A stretch of DNA of 64,000 nucleotides from Bacteroidetes bacterium SW_9_63_38 (GCA_003022435.1 PXUA01000005.1:176007-240006); one strand, 5' to 3'. Shown: positions 17,905 through 27,546, counted from the first letter of the stretch. The notes: a model not told the origin generated them from the letters alone. Translations and numbers: made by a program.

Positions 17905-19305
17905 TTACAGATATATGGAGGTCGCGATGATGAAATAGATGGCGAGGCCGAGAATGTCGTTGAGCGTCGTCACGAAGGGGCCCATCGCACTGGCCGGGTC
18001 GACGCCCAGCCAGGTCAGTAGAAACGGGATGAGCGCTCCGTTGGTCGTGGCCACCAGAATGACGGCAAGCATCGTCAGCCCGAGGGTGAGCACGAGCATC
18101 CCTACGTTTCCCATCCCCAGAACCGCGACGGTGCCGCAGAGAAGCGTCGCGATCAGGAGGCCGTTGAGCAGGGCCACGAGCATTTCTTTTCCGATCCGCC
18201 GGAACGCGTCCGACAGCCAGAGCTCGCCGGATCCCAATCCCTGTACGGCGATGGCGGCACTCTGCACCGCCGCATTTCCGCCCATGGCGGTCACGATCGG
18301 AATGAACGTGGCCAGTACCACGGCCTGTTCGAGCGTGGCCTCGAACGTGCCGATGACGAACCCGGACATTCCCGACCCCACCAGCCCGACGATGAGCCAC
18401 GGGAGGCGCCCGCGACTTACGTCGAAGACCGTATCGACGGTTTCCTCTTCCCCGGTCAGCCCGCTCATGAGCTGGATGTCCTCCTCCGCCTCGTCGCGGA
18501 TCACGTCCACAACATCGTCGATGGTAATGCGGCCCATCATTCCCCCGTGTTCGTCCACCACCGGGACCGAGAGCAGATCGTAGCGCTGCACAATCTGCCC
18601 CACTTCTTCCTGGTCTACGTCCACCGAGACGGAAATAAAGTCGGTGTCCATAACGTCCCGCACCTGCACCGACCCCGACGACAGGAATAAGTCCTTCAGG
18701 GAGACGACGCCGACGAGGAGGCCGTCGTCAACCACATACGCAGTGTAGATCTCCTCGACCTCGTCGGCGTGGCGGCGGACCTCCTCGGTCGCCTCCGCCA
18801 GGGTCCAGTCCGCGTTCACCGCCACGTACTCGCGGGCCATAATGCCGCCGGCCGTCTCCTCGCCGTACTCCAGCAGCTCGGCCAGGTCTTCCGTGTCTTT
18901 GAGGTCCGGCAGCAAGTCGAGGGCCAGGTCGTTCGACAGGTCGGCCAGGACATCCACCGTGTCGTCGGTATCAAGGGCGTCGAGGACGTCGACGAGTACA
19001 TCCTGCCCGAGGCCCTTCATGAGCGACGCCCGGTACGCATCCTCCAGCTCCGGAAGCACGTCGGCGGCCAGCTCCGGCGGGAGCCATCGAAAAAGATGCT
19101 TCGCCTGCTCGAAGGACAGTCGCCGCAGGAGCAGCGCCACGTCGGCCGGATAGAGGTCGGCAATGAGGTTGAGGACCATCCCGCGCCGGTCCTCTTCGAG
19201 CAGGGCGCCGATGTCGTCGACGACCGATTCGTCGAGCTCAAGGAGCCCACTTGAATGCGTTGCGTCAGACTCTACCGACGGGGACGAATCGGAGGGGGCA
19301 ACCAT
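17905..19305 (-). CDS. mgtE: Magnesium transporter MgtE
   Basis: The 466-aa protein has the MgtE layout: an acidic N-terminal superhelical domain (residues about 15-140, full of LDALDTDDTVDVL-like Asp runs), two CBS domains (about 145-260, AGGIMAREYVAV and VRDVMDTDFISV), and a five-helix channel domain (from about 285) with the signature PIVTAMGGNAAVQSAA. It is a Mg-gated Mg channel of the inner membrane. The start at MVAPSD was chosen because the frame upstream begins only with TTG. Acidic richness fits a halophile. Confidence 0.95.
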   Translation of the reverse strand: MVAPSDSSPSVESDATHSSGLLELDESVVDDIGALLEEDRRGMVLNLIADLYPADVALLLRRLSFEQAKHLFRWLPPELAADVLPELEDAYRASLMKGLGQDVLVDVLDALDTDDTVDVLADLSNDLALDLLPDLKDTEDLAELLEYGEETAGGIMAREYVAVNADWTLAEATEEVRRHADEVEEIYTAYVVDDGLLVGVVSLKDLFLSSGSVQVRDVMDTDFISVSVDVDQEEVGQIVQRYDLLSVPVVDEHGGMMGRITIDDVVDVIRDEAEEDIQLMSGLTGEEETVDTVFDVSRGRLPWLIVGLVGSGMSGFVIGTFEATLEQAVVLATFIPIVTAMGGNAAVQSAAIAVQGLGSGELWLSDAFRRIGKEMLVALLNGLLIATLLCGTVAVLGMGNVGMLVLTLGLTMLAVILVATTNGALIPFLLTWLGVDPASAMGPFVTTLNDILGLAIYFIIATSIYL

Positions 19306-19403
19306 GCTGGTACTGATCAACGAGATGAGATGGGCGTATTCACGTCTTCTGTACCGATCATTCCCGGCCTCGGTTCAAACCGCCGTCGCCGTTCCGAGAC
19401 CGG

Positions 19404-20201
19404 TTACACCCCCCGTTGCTCGTTCAGTGCGTGTGCCAGTTCTGCAAGCTGATCGGGCGTCAGCGCCTCGGCCCGTTTCCGCTCCCAGTCGTGCGGAAGC
19501 GACATGTCCCGCTCCTTCACCCAGTCGCTCAGGCTATTGCGCAGCATCTTGCGGCGCTGATTGAACGCCGCCCGGACGTAGGGCCGCACGTCGTCGAGCG
19601 CGAGCCCGTCGGGCCCGTCGTCGGGACCGAAAGTCAGGCGCACCACGGCACTCGACACGTTCGGCTGCGGCGAGAAGACCTGCGGCGGCACCGTAAAGCA
19701 CCGCTCGGGATCCGCAAAAAGCTGGACGAGCACACTTAGAATGCCGTAGGCTTTGGTGCTGGGATCGGCCACCAGTCGGTCGGCCACCGCGTCCTGCATC
19801 GTCAGCACCGCTTCGGCCACGTGTGTTCGATTCTCCAGGAGGGCAAACAAGATCTCACTGGTGAGGTAGTACGGCGTGTTGCTGATGACGTGAAGCGGTT
19901 CCCCCAGGTCCTTTGCCAGCGCGGCCCAATCCGTCTCCCGCACGTCCTCGCACCGCACATCCACCGACGGCAAATTGCGCCGCAGCACCTCAACCGCCCG
20001 CTCGTCAATCTCGATGGCCGCAAAGTGCGGATACTGCTCAGCAAGTCCCTCGGTCAGTTCCCCTGTCCCCGCCCCCACCTCCACCACCGGGGCCTCCGGC
20101 GGCGCCTGAAGGGTCCTCACAATCTTCTCCCGCATGTTGGGATCCTGCAGAAAATTCTGCCCAAGGCTCTGCTTGGGACGAAACGGCACACGACTCGACA
20201 T
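19404..20201 (-). CDS. rsmA: 16S rRNA dimethyladenosine transferase RsmA/KsgA
   Basis: The 265-aa enzyme dimethylates two adjacent adenines in the 3' helix of 16S rRNA during 30S assembly. It shows RPKQSLGQNFLQDPN at the N-terminus (SAM site start), motif I VVEVGAGTGELTEGLAEQ near 40, and motif IV as ISNTPYYLTSEILF near 108 (family N-hydrophobic-PY). Length is normal. ATG at 20201 was preferred to a GTG two codons upstream. Upstream mgtE is on the same strand about 580 bp away in transcript order downstream. Confidence 0.95.
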   Translation of the reverse strand: MSSRVPFRPKQSLGQNFLQDPNMREKIVRTLQAPPEAPVVEVGAGTGELTEGLAEQYPHFAAIEIDERAVEVLRRNLPSVDVRCEDVRETDWAALAKDLGEPLHVISNTPYYLTSEILFALLENRTHVAEAVLTMQDAVADRLVADPSTKAYGILSVLVQLFADPERCFTVPPQVFSPQPNVSSAVVRLTFGPDDGPDGLALDDVRPYVRAAFNQRRKMLRNSLSDWVKERDMSLPHDWERKRAEALTPDQLAELAHALNEQRGV

Positions 20202-20234
20202 AACCACCAGCTGGAATCAGAAAAAACCGGGAAA

Positions 20235-20300
20235 CCACCAACGCCTAACACCCAACACACAACGCTCAACCCACGAACGCACAACCCCAACGCAACCGCT
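20235..20300. repeat. A/C-rich degenerate microrepeat
   Basis: The spacer upstream of rsmA consists of variants of CAACGC, AACACC and CACAACGC words in irregular tandem. It has no coding character and shows the same style as the repeat at 44371-44440. Confidence 0.5.
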
Positions 20301-20319
20301 GCCCCCAAACAAGGCCCCA

Positions 20320-21147
20320 CCGCGCTGAACGTGCTGGTCATGAGCCCGCCTTTGTTCTGCTCTCGGGGCTCTTGCAGGCGAGTGGCCGTCCGGACATCGA
20401 TCGGCGGCCCCTCCCTGATCTGCACGGCCGCCCCCTCTTCGGGCGTCCGATGGGTCATCGTCACGGCATCGGGCCAGAGCGAATCGTCGGGAGTTGCGTA
20501 CAAAGCGAGGTGGGGGGCCGGCAGTTGCACGCGCTCCGGTGCCGGCGGCTCTTTTGCTTCGTTCCGCACCCTGAGGGGCCTCACGGCACGATGCATCCGA
20601 AGCGGCAACCGATCGAGGCGCAGCCGCCCCGCCGTACGGGTCGCGTAGCAGAACGTGCCCTCGATGGTCGACGCCCCGAACCACGTGTCGGACATGCGAT
20701 GGGAGGGCACTTCATCGGTCGACGCTCGGACTCCACCAACTCGACGCGCATCCGAAGCGGTGTGTTCAGATACAGCGTGACCTCTTCGTTCGGGAGCACC
20801 GACAGCGGATGGTCGGGTCGCGCCACCACCGGCCGGTCGGCTAGGGCCGGGCGCAGGGCCACCGTTCCCTTCGTGCGTCGGACGCTGAACCGGTGCGTCT
20901 TGTAGGCCTCGTCGTCCGATTCGAGAATCTCCGTCATCGCCTCTTCTTCTACCGGCACCGTCACGTCGCTGCGCTGCGCCATTGGATCCGCCGCGTCGGC
21001 CCCAACGGTGGTACGATGCACAACTCGCCAGTCGTGGGAGGAGCGGTACGCCCAGAGGGTCTACGGGCCGACCTTCCACTCCCCTCCCGTGTACTGTTTC
21101 AGGGAAAAGTCCCCCCACCAGGGGATTTGCGATGCAACCTCAGTCAT
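20320..21147 (-). pseudogene. DUF432-like gene, nonsense mutation plus frameshift
   Basis: Starting at ATG 21147 the frame reads MTEVASQIPWWGDFSLKQ and YTGGEWKVGP, then a TAG at 21061-21063, then LWAYRSSHDWRVVHRTT and on through LPNEEVTLYLNTPLRMRVE. Near 20720 a one-base shift is needed to continue as SHRMSDTWFGASTIEGTF and LALYATPDDSLWPDA. The layout (opening Trp-rich strand, ..TLW..R..., then a ..WFG..IEG..CYA.. segment) resembles DUF432 proteins of halophilic archaea and some bacteria, whose role is unknown. The 3' end is uncertain because the final frame runs on into rsmA. Family call is from memory of the pattern. Confidence 0.5.
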
Positions 21148-21216
21148 ATCAGTCGTCCTGTATGCCAGTGCCTGTCCGCACGAGTCCCCCGTTGCGAAAG
21201 CGCCCGTTCTTTTCCA

Positions 21217-21455
21217 TCACTCCGACGATTCGTCCTCCCAATCGTCAACATCAAACTCGTCCCCCTCATCCTCGAAGTAATCGTCTTCGTCGTCGTAAAA
21301 TGCATCCTCATCTTCTCCTCATCTTCGTAGTCGACCCAGTCGTCCTCCTCCTCTTCCATCTCGGCCTCTTCGTCATCGTCGTCAATGTCCCAGTTGTCGT
21401 CGTATTCCTCATCTTCCTCATCGGAGGGCCCCTGCAGATGGATGGAACTAGACAT
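21217..21455 (-). pseudogene. Small hyperacidic protein gene, broken by an 11-bp duplication
   Basis: From ATG 21455 the protein reads MSSSIHLQGPSDEEDEEYDD and is then more than half Asp/Glu. Two tandem 11-bp copies (plus-strand TCCTCATCTTC at 21305-21315 and 21316-21326) shift the frame; removing one gives DYEDEDAFYDDEDDYFED and the natural end WEDESSE at TGA 21217-21219. The restored protein would be about 75 aa. Such hyperacidic small proteins are plausible in a salt-in halophile, but no function is known. Confidence 0.65.
21305..21326. repeat. 11-bp tandem duplication in the hyperacidic gene
   Basis: TCCTCATCTTC occurs twice back to back. One copy too many explains the frame break, because the single-copy version stays acidic through to a stop. 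Confidence 0.85.
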
Positions 21456-21632
21456 GGTATCGGGGATGCGTATGTCGAAAAAGGAGATTCGCCTCGTCCG
21501 TTTGATCTCCAAGAGCGCTTCGTTGCAAAGTACCGACGAGTCCCGTGCAGAACAAGTGAGCCGAACGGCCAATACAGCCCCCAAATCAGTTCTCTGCCGA
21601 TCGCCGGTGCCCCAGCAGCCAACCAAACCCCC

Positions 21633-22337
21633 GTGACCAACGAGCGCGACGATTCGCACGCAGACCACCGTGAACGGGCACGGGTTCTGGCCGACACGTA
21701 CGCCGAGCGCGCCCCGACCGAATGGTTCGACCGTCTGTATGCCGAGGGCATCGACGGCCAGTCCGTGATTCCGTGGGTGGACCTCGACCCCAACCCGAAC
21801 CTCGTCGACTGGCTGGACCAGGCAGCCCTCTCTCCTTCCGGCCAACGCGCCCTTAAGGTGGGGTGTGGCCTCGGCGACGACGTCGAAGAGTTGTGCGAAC
21901 GCGGCTTCGAGGTCACAGCCTTCGACATCTCGCCCACGGCCATCGAGTGGTGTCGCGAGCGCTTCCCAAACTCGAGCGCCACGTATCGGGTCGCGGACCT
22001 CTTTGAGGCGCCCGCCGACTGGCACCGGGCCTTTGACTTCGTGCTGGAATCGTACATCCTCCAGGTCCTGCCGCCCGCCGAACGTGCCGAGGCCATCCGC
22101 CCCATCGCCGACTTCGTGCGGCCCGGCGGCACGCTCCTCGTCATCACTCGCGGCCGCGACCCGGACGCGCCGGAGGGCGAACTGCCCTGGCCGTTGACGG
22201 AGGAGACGGTGCGGCAGTTCGAAGCGCACGGGCTCGACCTCGTTGAATTTGAGGACTACGTCGATGGTGAGAATCCCCCCGTACGACGATTCCGTGCTGC
22301 CTTCGGACGGCCGCGCGGAATGGATGGGGGGTCGTGA
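21633..22337 (+). CDS. SAM-dependent class I methyltransferase
   Basis: The 234-aa protein (GTG start at 21633, beginning VTNERDDSHADHRERARVL) has a Rossmann methyltransferase fold. Motif I is ALKVGCGLGDDVEELCERG near residue 72, the acidic end of strand 2 is VTAFDISPTAIEWCRE, and motif IV-like FDFVLESYILQVL follows near 125. The first Gly of motif I follows Val in place of the usual Asp/Glu (VGCGLG). The substrate is unknown; it resembles thiopurine/tellurite-type small-molecule methyltransferases. Convergent with the ZIP transporter gene. Confidence 0.85.
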   Translation: MTNERDDSHADHRERARVLADTYAERAPTEWFDRLYAEGIDGQSVIPWVDLDPNPNLVDWLDQAALSPSGQRALKVGCGLGDDVEELCERGFEVTAFDISPTAIEWCRERFPNSSATYRVADLFEAPADWHRAFDFVLESYILQVLPPAERAEAIRPIADFVRPGGTLLVITRGRDPDAPEGELPWPLTEETVRQFEAHGLDLVEFEDYVDGENPPVRRFRAAFGRPRGMDGGS

Positions 22338-22371
22338 CTCACAGGAGTCCAGCGTGGCCTGTACATACGAC

Positions 22372-23244
22372 TCACACAATCCCCCAGAGCACCACGACGA
22401 CGATCCCACCCAGCACGGTACTCAGCACGGCCGTTCCCTGTAGAGAAGAGCCCCCGTCGTGCGTCTCGTGTGCGTCGTCCGTCCCGAGATGGTCCCAGTC
22501 GCAGTGCGGCAGAAAATCGAGCGCCACGTGCAGAAAAAGCCCCGTCGCCCCGCCGAAGAGAAGCGCGTGCACGACGTCGCCGGTTGGGGGCGCCGTCATG
22601 GCGACCGGAATGGCCGCCCCGCCCACTGCCGCCGCCGGCAGGAGGAGAACGAGCGGAGACTGTCCATGCCGCCGGAGGCGACGCGCCGCGGCGTAGCCCG
22701 CCGGGCCCTTGTGCGACAAAATGGCGAGGCCGAGAAGCGGGCCGAGCGACGGCATGACGGCGTACACGGCCCCGATGACGACTCCGGCCCCCATCGAATG
22801 CAACGACAGCTCCCACACGACGGGCGCCACGGCGGCCCGATGCCACGCGGCAGGCACATGCAGCATGTGGATCGCAAATCCGCCGATGATCCCCGCCGCA
22901 ATGCCGATGCCCCCGAGCGGCCCGTCGTGCCCGATGGCCGCCGGCACCAGAAACAGGGTAGCGCTCGTAATCATGGCGCCGCTCGACACCCCGTACGCCC
23001 ATACCAAGCGGCGCCGTTCCTGAACCGTGGACGTGCCTCGGGCCGCCCGCGTGCCGAGCCAGATGCCGCCGCCCATTGCGAGAAACGCCACCCAGCCGAT
23101 ACTGAGCAGCTTCCAGAGCCCGGCCCAGAGGCCTGCAATCGTCACCAGGACCATCCCGCTCCCCGAAAGGAGAGCAACCAGGGCCCCCAGTGAGTTCTGC
23201 TGATCGGTTCGACGAGAAAACACGGTCATCGCGCTGCGCGGCAT
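22372..23244 (-). CDS. ZIP-family metal transporter
   Basis: The 290-aa protein has about eight helices. ZIP-type motifs are ELSLHSMGAGVVIGAVY near residue 150 (HS...G of helix 4) and AILSHKGPAGYAAARRL near 178 (the H...P of helix 5), plus the C-terminal half with VALDFLPHCDWDHLG. ZIP proteins import divalent cations such as zinc across the inner membrane. The gene directly follows a TonB receptor on the same strand (about 40-bp gap), suggesting joint uptake of a metal through both membranes. Start at 23244; an ATG at 23229 is an alternative. Confidence 0.8.
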   Translation of the reverse strand: MPRSAMTVFSRRTDQQNSLGALVALLSGSGMVLVTIAGLWAGLWKLLSIGWVAFLAMGGGIWLGTRAARGTSTVQERRRLVWAYGVSSGAMITSATLFLVPAAIGHDGPLGGIGIAAGIIGGFAIHMLHVPAAWHRAAVAPVVWELSLHSMGAGVVIGAVYAVMPSLGPLLGLAILSHKGPAGYAAARRLRRHGQSPLVLLLPAAAVGGAAIPVAMTAPPTGDVVHALLFGGATGLFLHVALDFLPHCDWDHLGTDDAHETHDGGSSLQGTAVLSTVLGGIVVVVLWGIV

Positions 23245-23283
23245 CTACGGAGGAATTATACTCTCAAAACCGTCCGTCCTCCT

Positions 23284-25704
23284 TTAGAACGGCACCGAAA
23301 GGCTCACGCGCACGTCGCGGCCCGGCGACAGCGCGTAGCCCTTGTAGGTGTCCAGGAAGTCGCGGTAGTCGGTGTCGAACACGTTCCGCACCGCCACGCG
23401 GAGGGACGGCTCGACGCCGACCCCGAGCCCGAAGCGGCTCTCGACGGAGGCGTCGACGGTGGTGTAGGCCTTCGTGGATGCCGTTCCGAAAGGAGGTGGA
23501 CCAGACGTGTTGTCGAACTGCGAGAACGGCTCCAACGTGCCGGCGGCGTCTTTGTCGAAGCCGTGCTTGAGGTCGAACTCAGCACGCGGGCTCCGCAGCG
23601 GCCCGCGGTCGTCCGGCGTGAGGTGCACAAAGCCCTTCACGTTGTCGGCAGGCAGGAGGGGCAGATCTCCGTCCCCACCGTCCTCACCGATATCGTCGCC
23701 GGTGCCCCCGAGGACCGCTGCCTGGCCGCCCACATGCAGCCACGGCTGGACCTGCGCTTCCACCTTTGCCTCAAGGCCGGGAATCACGGCATCCGTCTGG
23801 CTCGCCTCGTATATCGGAGGCCCGTTTCCATCCGGCCCCCGGTTTTCATTTGTGTTCTTCAGAAAGATGTAGTCGTTGATGGCGTTGACGTAGCCGGTCA
23901 CCTCGGCGGTCACCCGGTCGCGCCGGACCCGCACCGAGAGGTCGGCGCTGTAGGCCCGCTCCGGATCGAGGTCCGGATTGCCCACTTGAAACGCCGCGAC
24001 CCCGCCGTGCACGCCGTTGGCGTACAGCTCAAAGATGGAGGGCGCGCGGAAGCCGCTGCTGAGGTTGGCGGCGAGGGCGATCCCGTCGGCCACCTTCACG
24101 TTGGCCCCCAGCGCGCCGGACAGCGTGAGGTAGTCGTTCTCCAACGCGTCCGAGTCGGTCGTCCGCTCGTTCGGCTCCGCGTCGATGGTGCGAACGTCGC
24201 CCCGGACGCCTGCGTTGAGGGTCCAAGGGGCGAGGTCGATTTCCTCAAAGACGAAGAGCCCCACGTTCCAGGTGTCGGCGGTTGGCTGCAGCTCCGCCGG
24301 GCCGCGGGTACTGGCGTCCTGAAGCTGCGCCTCGGCCCCGAGCGTTCCGCTCACGGATCCAATCTCGGGGTGGGCCACCTCCAGGCGGCCGGTGTAGATG
24401 TCGGTCTTCAGGTCCAGCGGATAGTCGAAGTCGCCGAAGCCGCCGTTGTCCTCGATGAAGTCGAGCGTTTGATCGCCGGACCCATTTCCGGACTGCCGGA
24501 TGGAGGTCTGGACACTGAGCCGCGGCCGCACGACGAAGTCGCCGACGATCAGATTGCCCTTTGCCACGAGGTTTCTGTGCTCCAGATTCTGACCGAGGCC
24601 GTCGGGCGGGTTGTTCGCGTTTCCCTTCGGCCCGCCGGTGGGGAGCAGGAAGTTGTGGCGGTTCACCCAGTAGTCGCCGTAGAGCTGGACGCTGCCGAAG
24701 CCCCCCTGCGTGCCGACCTGCGCGTAGCCGTTCCACTGCTCAAAATTGGTGAACGGGACCTCGTCGGTGTACTTCGGGTCGCCGAAGGTTCCCGTGTCAG
24801 GATTGTCATCGAAAAAGGTCGGCTCGTCGGGGGCGGTGTAGTTGTCCGAGATCCGGCGCTCGAAGCCGGCACGGACGCCAATGTTGCCGCGAGCACCTTC
24901 CAGATCCAGCCCGACGGCCCGCTCGTTGTTGTTCGTGAAGTACTGCGAGCGGAATTTACCGCCGAATTCGGTGTCGCCTTCGCCGGCCGTGGGCACGTCC
25001 TTCGTCAGCACGTTGATGGCACCGCCGAGGGCGTCGGAGCCGTACTGGATGCTGCTGGGGCCGCGCACCACCTCGATGCGCTCGGCCTCATTCGAGGAGG
25101 TGGTCGGAAAGTGGCGGACGCCGAACTGGTAGTACTCCTGGGCGATGCCGTCTTTCAGCACGCGGATGCGGTTGCCCGAGAGGCCGCGAAGGACCGGCTT
25201 TCCGGCCTGTGAGCCCGTTTTGATGGACGAAACGCCCGCCATCTCTCCGGACAGCAGGTCGCCCAGAGCCGGGCTGCGGCTTACATCGAGGGCCTCCTCA
25301 TCCAGTACATCGACGCTCTGGGGCGTGGTGAGCGTACTCCGGGCGCGGGCCGTACCGGTCACAGTCACTTCCTCTCCCTGGAGGACACGCTCCTCGAGGG
25401 TCACGTTCACCTCCGCCGTCTCTCCCGACGTCAGTCTGACCTCGCGAATGACCGTTCGATACCCAACGAACCGGAATTCCAGCGTATGGCCCCCCGTCGG
25501 GAGGCCCTTGAGGCGGTACTCCCCTTCCGCGTCGGTGGTCGTGCCGCGCTGCAGCGACGGGTCGACCACTTGCACCCCGGGGAGCGGCGCCCCGGTGGTG
25601 TCGGCAACCACGCCGGTCACGGTGCCGCGGCCCGACTGGGCCTGCACGGCCGACGGAAGGGCGAACAGAATAACAACGAAAAGGGCGAGTGTCGTGCGTT
25701 TCAT
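23284..25704 (-). CDS. TonB-dependent outer-membrane receptor, probably for a metal
   Basis: The 806-aa protein starts with signal peptide MKRTTLALFVVILFALPSAV (cleavage after VQAQ). Next comes a carboxypeptidase-regulatory-like domain (RGTVTGVVADTTGAPLPGVQ), a plug with VLRGLSGNRIRVLKDGIAQE and RIEVVRGPSSIQYGSDALGG, and a 22-strand barrel ending in Phe (VRVSLSVPF). The plug resembles ZnuD/HmuR-type receptors. It is intact, unlike the SusC gene at 9-12 kb. The ZIP transporter downstream and the Cys/His-rich protein upstream point to zinc or another divalent metal; this is inference from context. Confidence 0.88.
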   Translation of the reverse strand: MKRTTLALFVVILFALPSAVQAQSGRGTVTGVVADTTGAPLPGVQVVDPSLQRGTTTDAEGEYRLKGLPTGGHTLEFRFVGYRTVIREVRLTSGETAEVNVTLEERVLQGEEVTVTGTARARSTLTTPQSVDVLDEEALDVSRSPALGDLLSGEMAGVSSIKTGSQAGKPVLRGLSGNRIRVLKDGIAQEYYQFGVRHFPTTSSNEAERIEVVRGPSSIQYGSDALGGAINVLTKDVPTAGEGDTEFGGKFRSQYFTNNNERAVGLDLEGARGNIGVRAGFERRISDNYTAPDEPTFFDDNPDTGTFGDPKYTDEVPFTNFEQWNGYAQVGTQGGFGSVQLYGDYWVNRHNFLLPTGGPKGNANNPPDGLGQNLEHRNLVAKGNLIVGDFVVRPRLSVQTSIRQSGNGSGDQTLDFIEDNGGFGDFDYPLDLKTDIYTGRLEVAHPEIGSVSGTLGAEAQLQDASTRGPAELQPTADTWNVGLFVFEEIDLAPWTLNAGVRGDVRTIDAEPNERTTDSDALENDYLTLSGALGANVKVADGIALAANLSSGFRAPSIFELYANGVHGGVAAFQVGNPDLDPERAYSADLSVRVRRDRVTAEVTGYVNAINDYIFLKNTNENRGPDGNGPPIYEASQTDAVIPGLEAKVEAQVQPWLHVGGQAAVLGGTGDDIGEDGGDGDLPLLPADNVKGFVHLTPDDRGPLRSPRAEFDLKHGFDKDAAGTLEPFSQFDNTSGPPPFGTASTKAYTTVDASVESRFGLGVGVEPSLRVAVRNVFDTDYRDFLDTYKGYALSPGRDVRVSLSVPF

Positions 25705-25951
25705 CGAGCAAAAGAAATACGGTCCAACAACAGACGAAAGAGCCGCCGCCCTGTGGTGTATCGCACCCGGAGCGGCAACGGGAACTGCCGGGACTAGGGG
25801 CGTGCGGCAACGCCGTGCAAGCGCGACGTCGCAGCACATAGCTATGACGGATCAACCGTTCAGAGACGGAATTTCCCGGCAACAGTGACACGGAGTCTTT
25901 CATAGCACTCCGTGCAACGAATCGAGGCGGCAGGAACGAACGTCGTCCCCA

Positions 25952-26314
25952 CTACCCTCGCACTGGTGGACCGCGAATGAAGGGATCGGCCACGACGGCG
26001 GCCGAGAAGAGGGAGATATGCGTTTCCGTACGCCGCTCGACGAGCACGTTCGGGGCGACGACGGGGGCCTGCGACGCGTCGGCCATCAATACCCGTGTGG
26101 CACACAGGTCGCACGTCGGCCCGAGCGGCCGCGCCCCGTGCTCCGTCCACAGCGGCTCTTCGGCGTGGTGCACTGCCGGGGCATGGCAGGGCTCGTCGGT
26201 CGCCGCCGCCTGCTCTGCGGCGTGCTGCACGCGGTGGAGGGACGGGGCCGTCACACCGCCCGCCAGAATCGTGGCGAGCAGGCACCAGACCGCGATGGGA
26301 CGCAGGGCACGCAT
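25952..26314 (-). CDS. Exported Cys/His-rich small protein
   Basis: The 120-aa protein has an N-terminal signal (MRALRPIAVWCLLATILAGG), then His/Cys motifs: SLHRVQHAAEQ, EPCHAPAVHHAEEP, and GPTCDLCATRV. It resembles DUF2946-type proteins that lie near copper or zinc genes, but the family call is tentative. It is the first gene of a same-strand series with the TonB receptor and ZIP transporter (about 250 bp upstream of the receptor), so a periplasmic metal-binding role is plausible. Confidence 0.55.
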   Translation of the reverse strand: MRALRPIAVWCLLATILAGGVTAPSLHRVQHAAEQAAATDEPCHAPAVHHAEEPLWTEHGARPLGPTCDLCATRVLMADASQAPVVAPNVLVERRTETHISLFSAAVVADPFIRGPPVRG

Positions 26315-26447
26315 GGGAGAAACGAAGTGTGCTCTTTAATCGGACAGAGCCCCAATGGACCGCCCTCTGCCCTCGTTCCCCGCCTGAATAAGACCACATA
26401 TGCCCATGTTCTCATGCGGAGTGCCACGCCGCCGTTCAGTCTAACGA

Positions 26448-27398
26448 TCACGAAGCGTCGAAGGCCCTCGCCTGCACTTGCTCCCGGAACTGCTGAAGGC
26501 CGTCCTCGTCCCCGCCACAATGACCTCGTCGTCGGCCTCGAACATGAGCGTGTCGGTCTCAAAAACCGTGCGGAAGGTACTCCCCCGAATCACCGCCGGG
26601 ATCGTGTAGTTGGGTGGCCCGTCCGCCACGACATTCGCAAGCGAGTCTCCCTCCAGCGCGGGAACGGCCATCCGTTCGACGTGGATGTGTCGGTCCGGCA
26701 CCGACGGAGGCTCCTCTTCCAGCACCGTCGCCGCCAGCATGCGCCCGCAGACCGTTGGGAGGGCCTGTACAAAATCGGCGCCCGCCCGGTACAAATTCTG
26801 GACGGCGTCCTCCTCCTGCGCCCGCACCAGGATTTGCAGCTCCGGACTGGGGTCGTGGGCGATGAGTGTCGCAGAGGTGGCCGTATCGTCGTCGACGGCA
26901 ATAATCAGGACCGAGGCCGTCTCAATCCCCGCCGCCCGAAGCACCTCGGGCTCCCGCGCATCGCCCGTCACGTCGACGCCCTCATGCTCGTCTCTATCGA
27001 GAACCGTGACCATAGCCTGCGTCTCCCGCAGCACCTCGGCGGCCCGCCCGGCCCGAATCGCCGTGCCCGGCCCGATCCGACACGGCCGTCGGGGCGGAGG
27101 GGCGCAGGGCGCGCTACAGCCACGGCACTACGAACACGTCGACCGCGCTCAAGATGAGCCCAATGCCCGCCAGCCGCATCACGACCATCAGGAGGTTCAT
27201 CTGCGGACTCGCCCACGGCGCATCTTCCCCGTAGCCCGTCGTCGTAAACGTCTGCACGACGACCTCCAGCGCTCGATACCAGGGCCGTTGGCGCCCCTCC
27301 CACACGCGCATCCCCAGACTGCAGCCCCCTGTAAAGAGAAGAGTGGTCGCCAGCAGAATGAAGAGATAATAGAGCGCCCGACGCGAAAGTGCGTTCAT
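26448..27398 (-). pseudogene. Ion-channel/TrkA-type potassium channel, degraded
   Basis: The upstream ORF (27398 to 27114) has two helices around the K+ selectivity filter TFTTTGYGEDAPW and ends VDVFVVPWL then TAG. After the stop the frame reads RALRPSAPTAVSDRAGH and is lost. The TrkA-N domain resumes in another frame (RAAEVLRETQAMVTVLDRD, ASVLIIAVDDDTATSATL) without the Gly-rich start of its Rossmann fold, so a short deletion is likely. Near 26518 a missing G in a G-run shifts the end; the corrected tail reads GLQQFREQVQARAFDAS. Three lesions make a working channel unlikely. Confidence 0.8.
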
Positions 27399-27546
27399 AC
27401 GGCAATCCGCACTGTCCTTGCGTTGCGGAAAAAGGAACCAACCCAGGAAGTCGGATCCGATCTGCTTCTCCTCTCATACCAGGGACGCTCTCTTTCTCTC
27501 CCCGTTCGCCCGCCTCCGATGCCCACGTCCACTATTCGCGTCGTCG

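Noticed and set aside
20982..21632. Long N-terminal extension of the methyltransferase
   Set aside because: The extension overlaps the hyperacidic gene and the DUF432-like gene on the other strand and is Ser/Pro/Arg-rich; the GTG at 21633 fits the family.
26018..27157. Large plus-strand ORFs over the potassium channel remnant
   Set aside because: They are antisense shadows, Arg/Pro/His-rich with no family resemblance; the minus strand carries the TrkA-N sequence.
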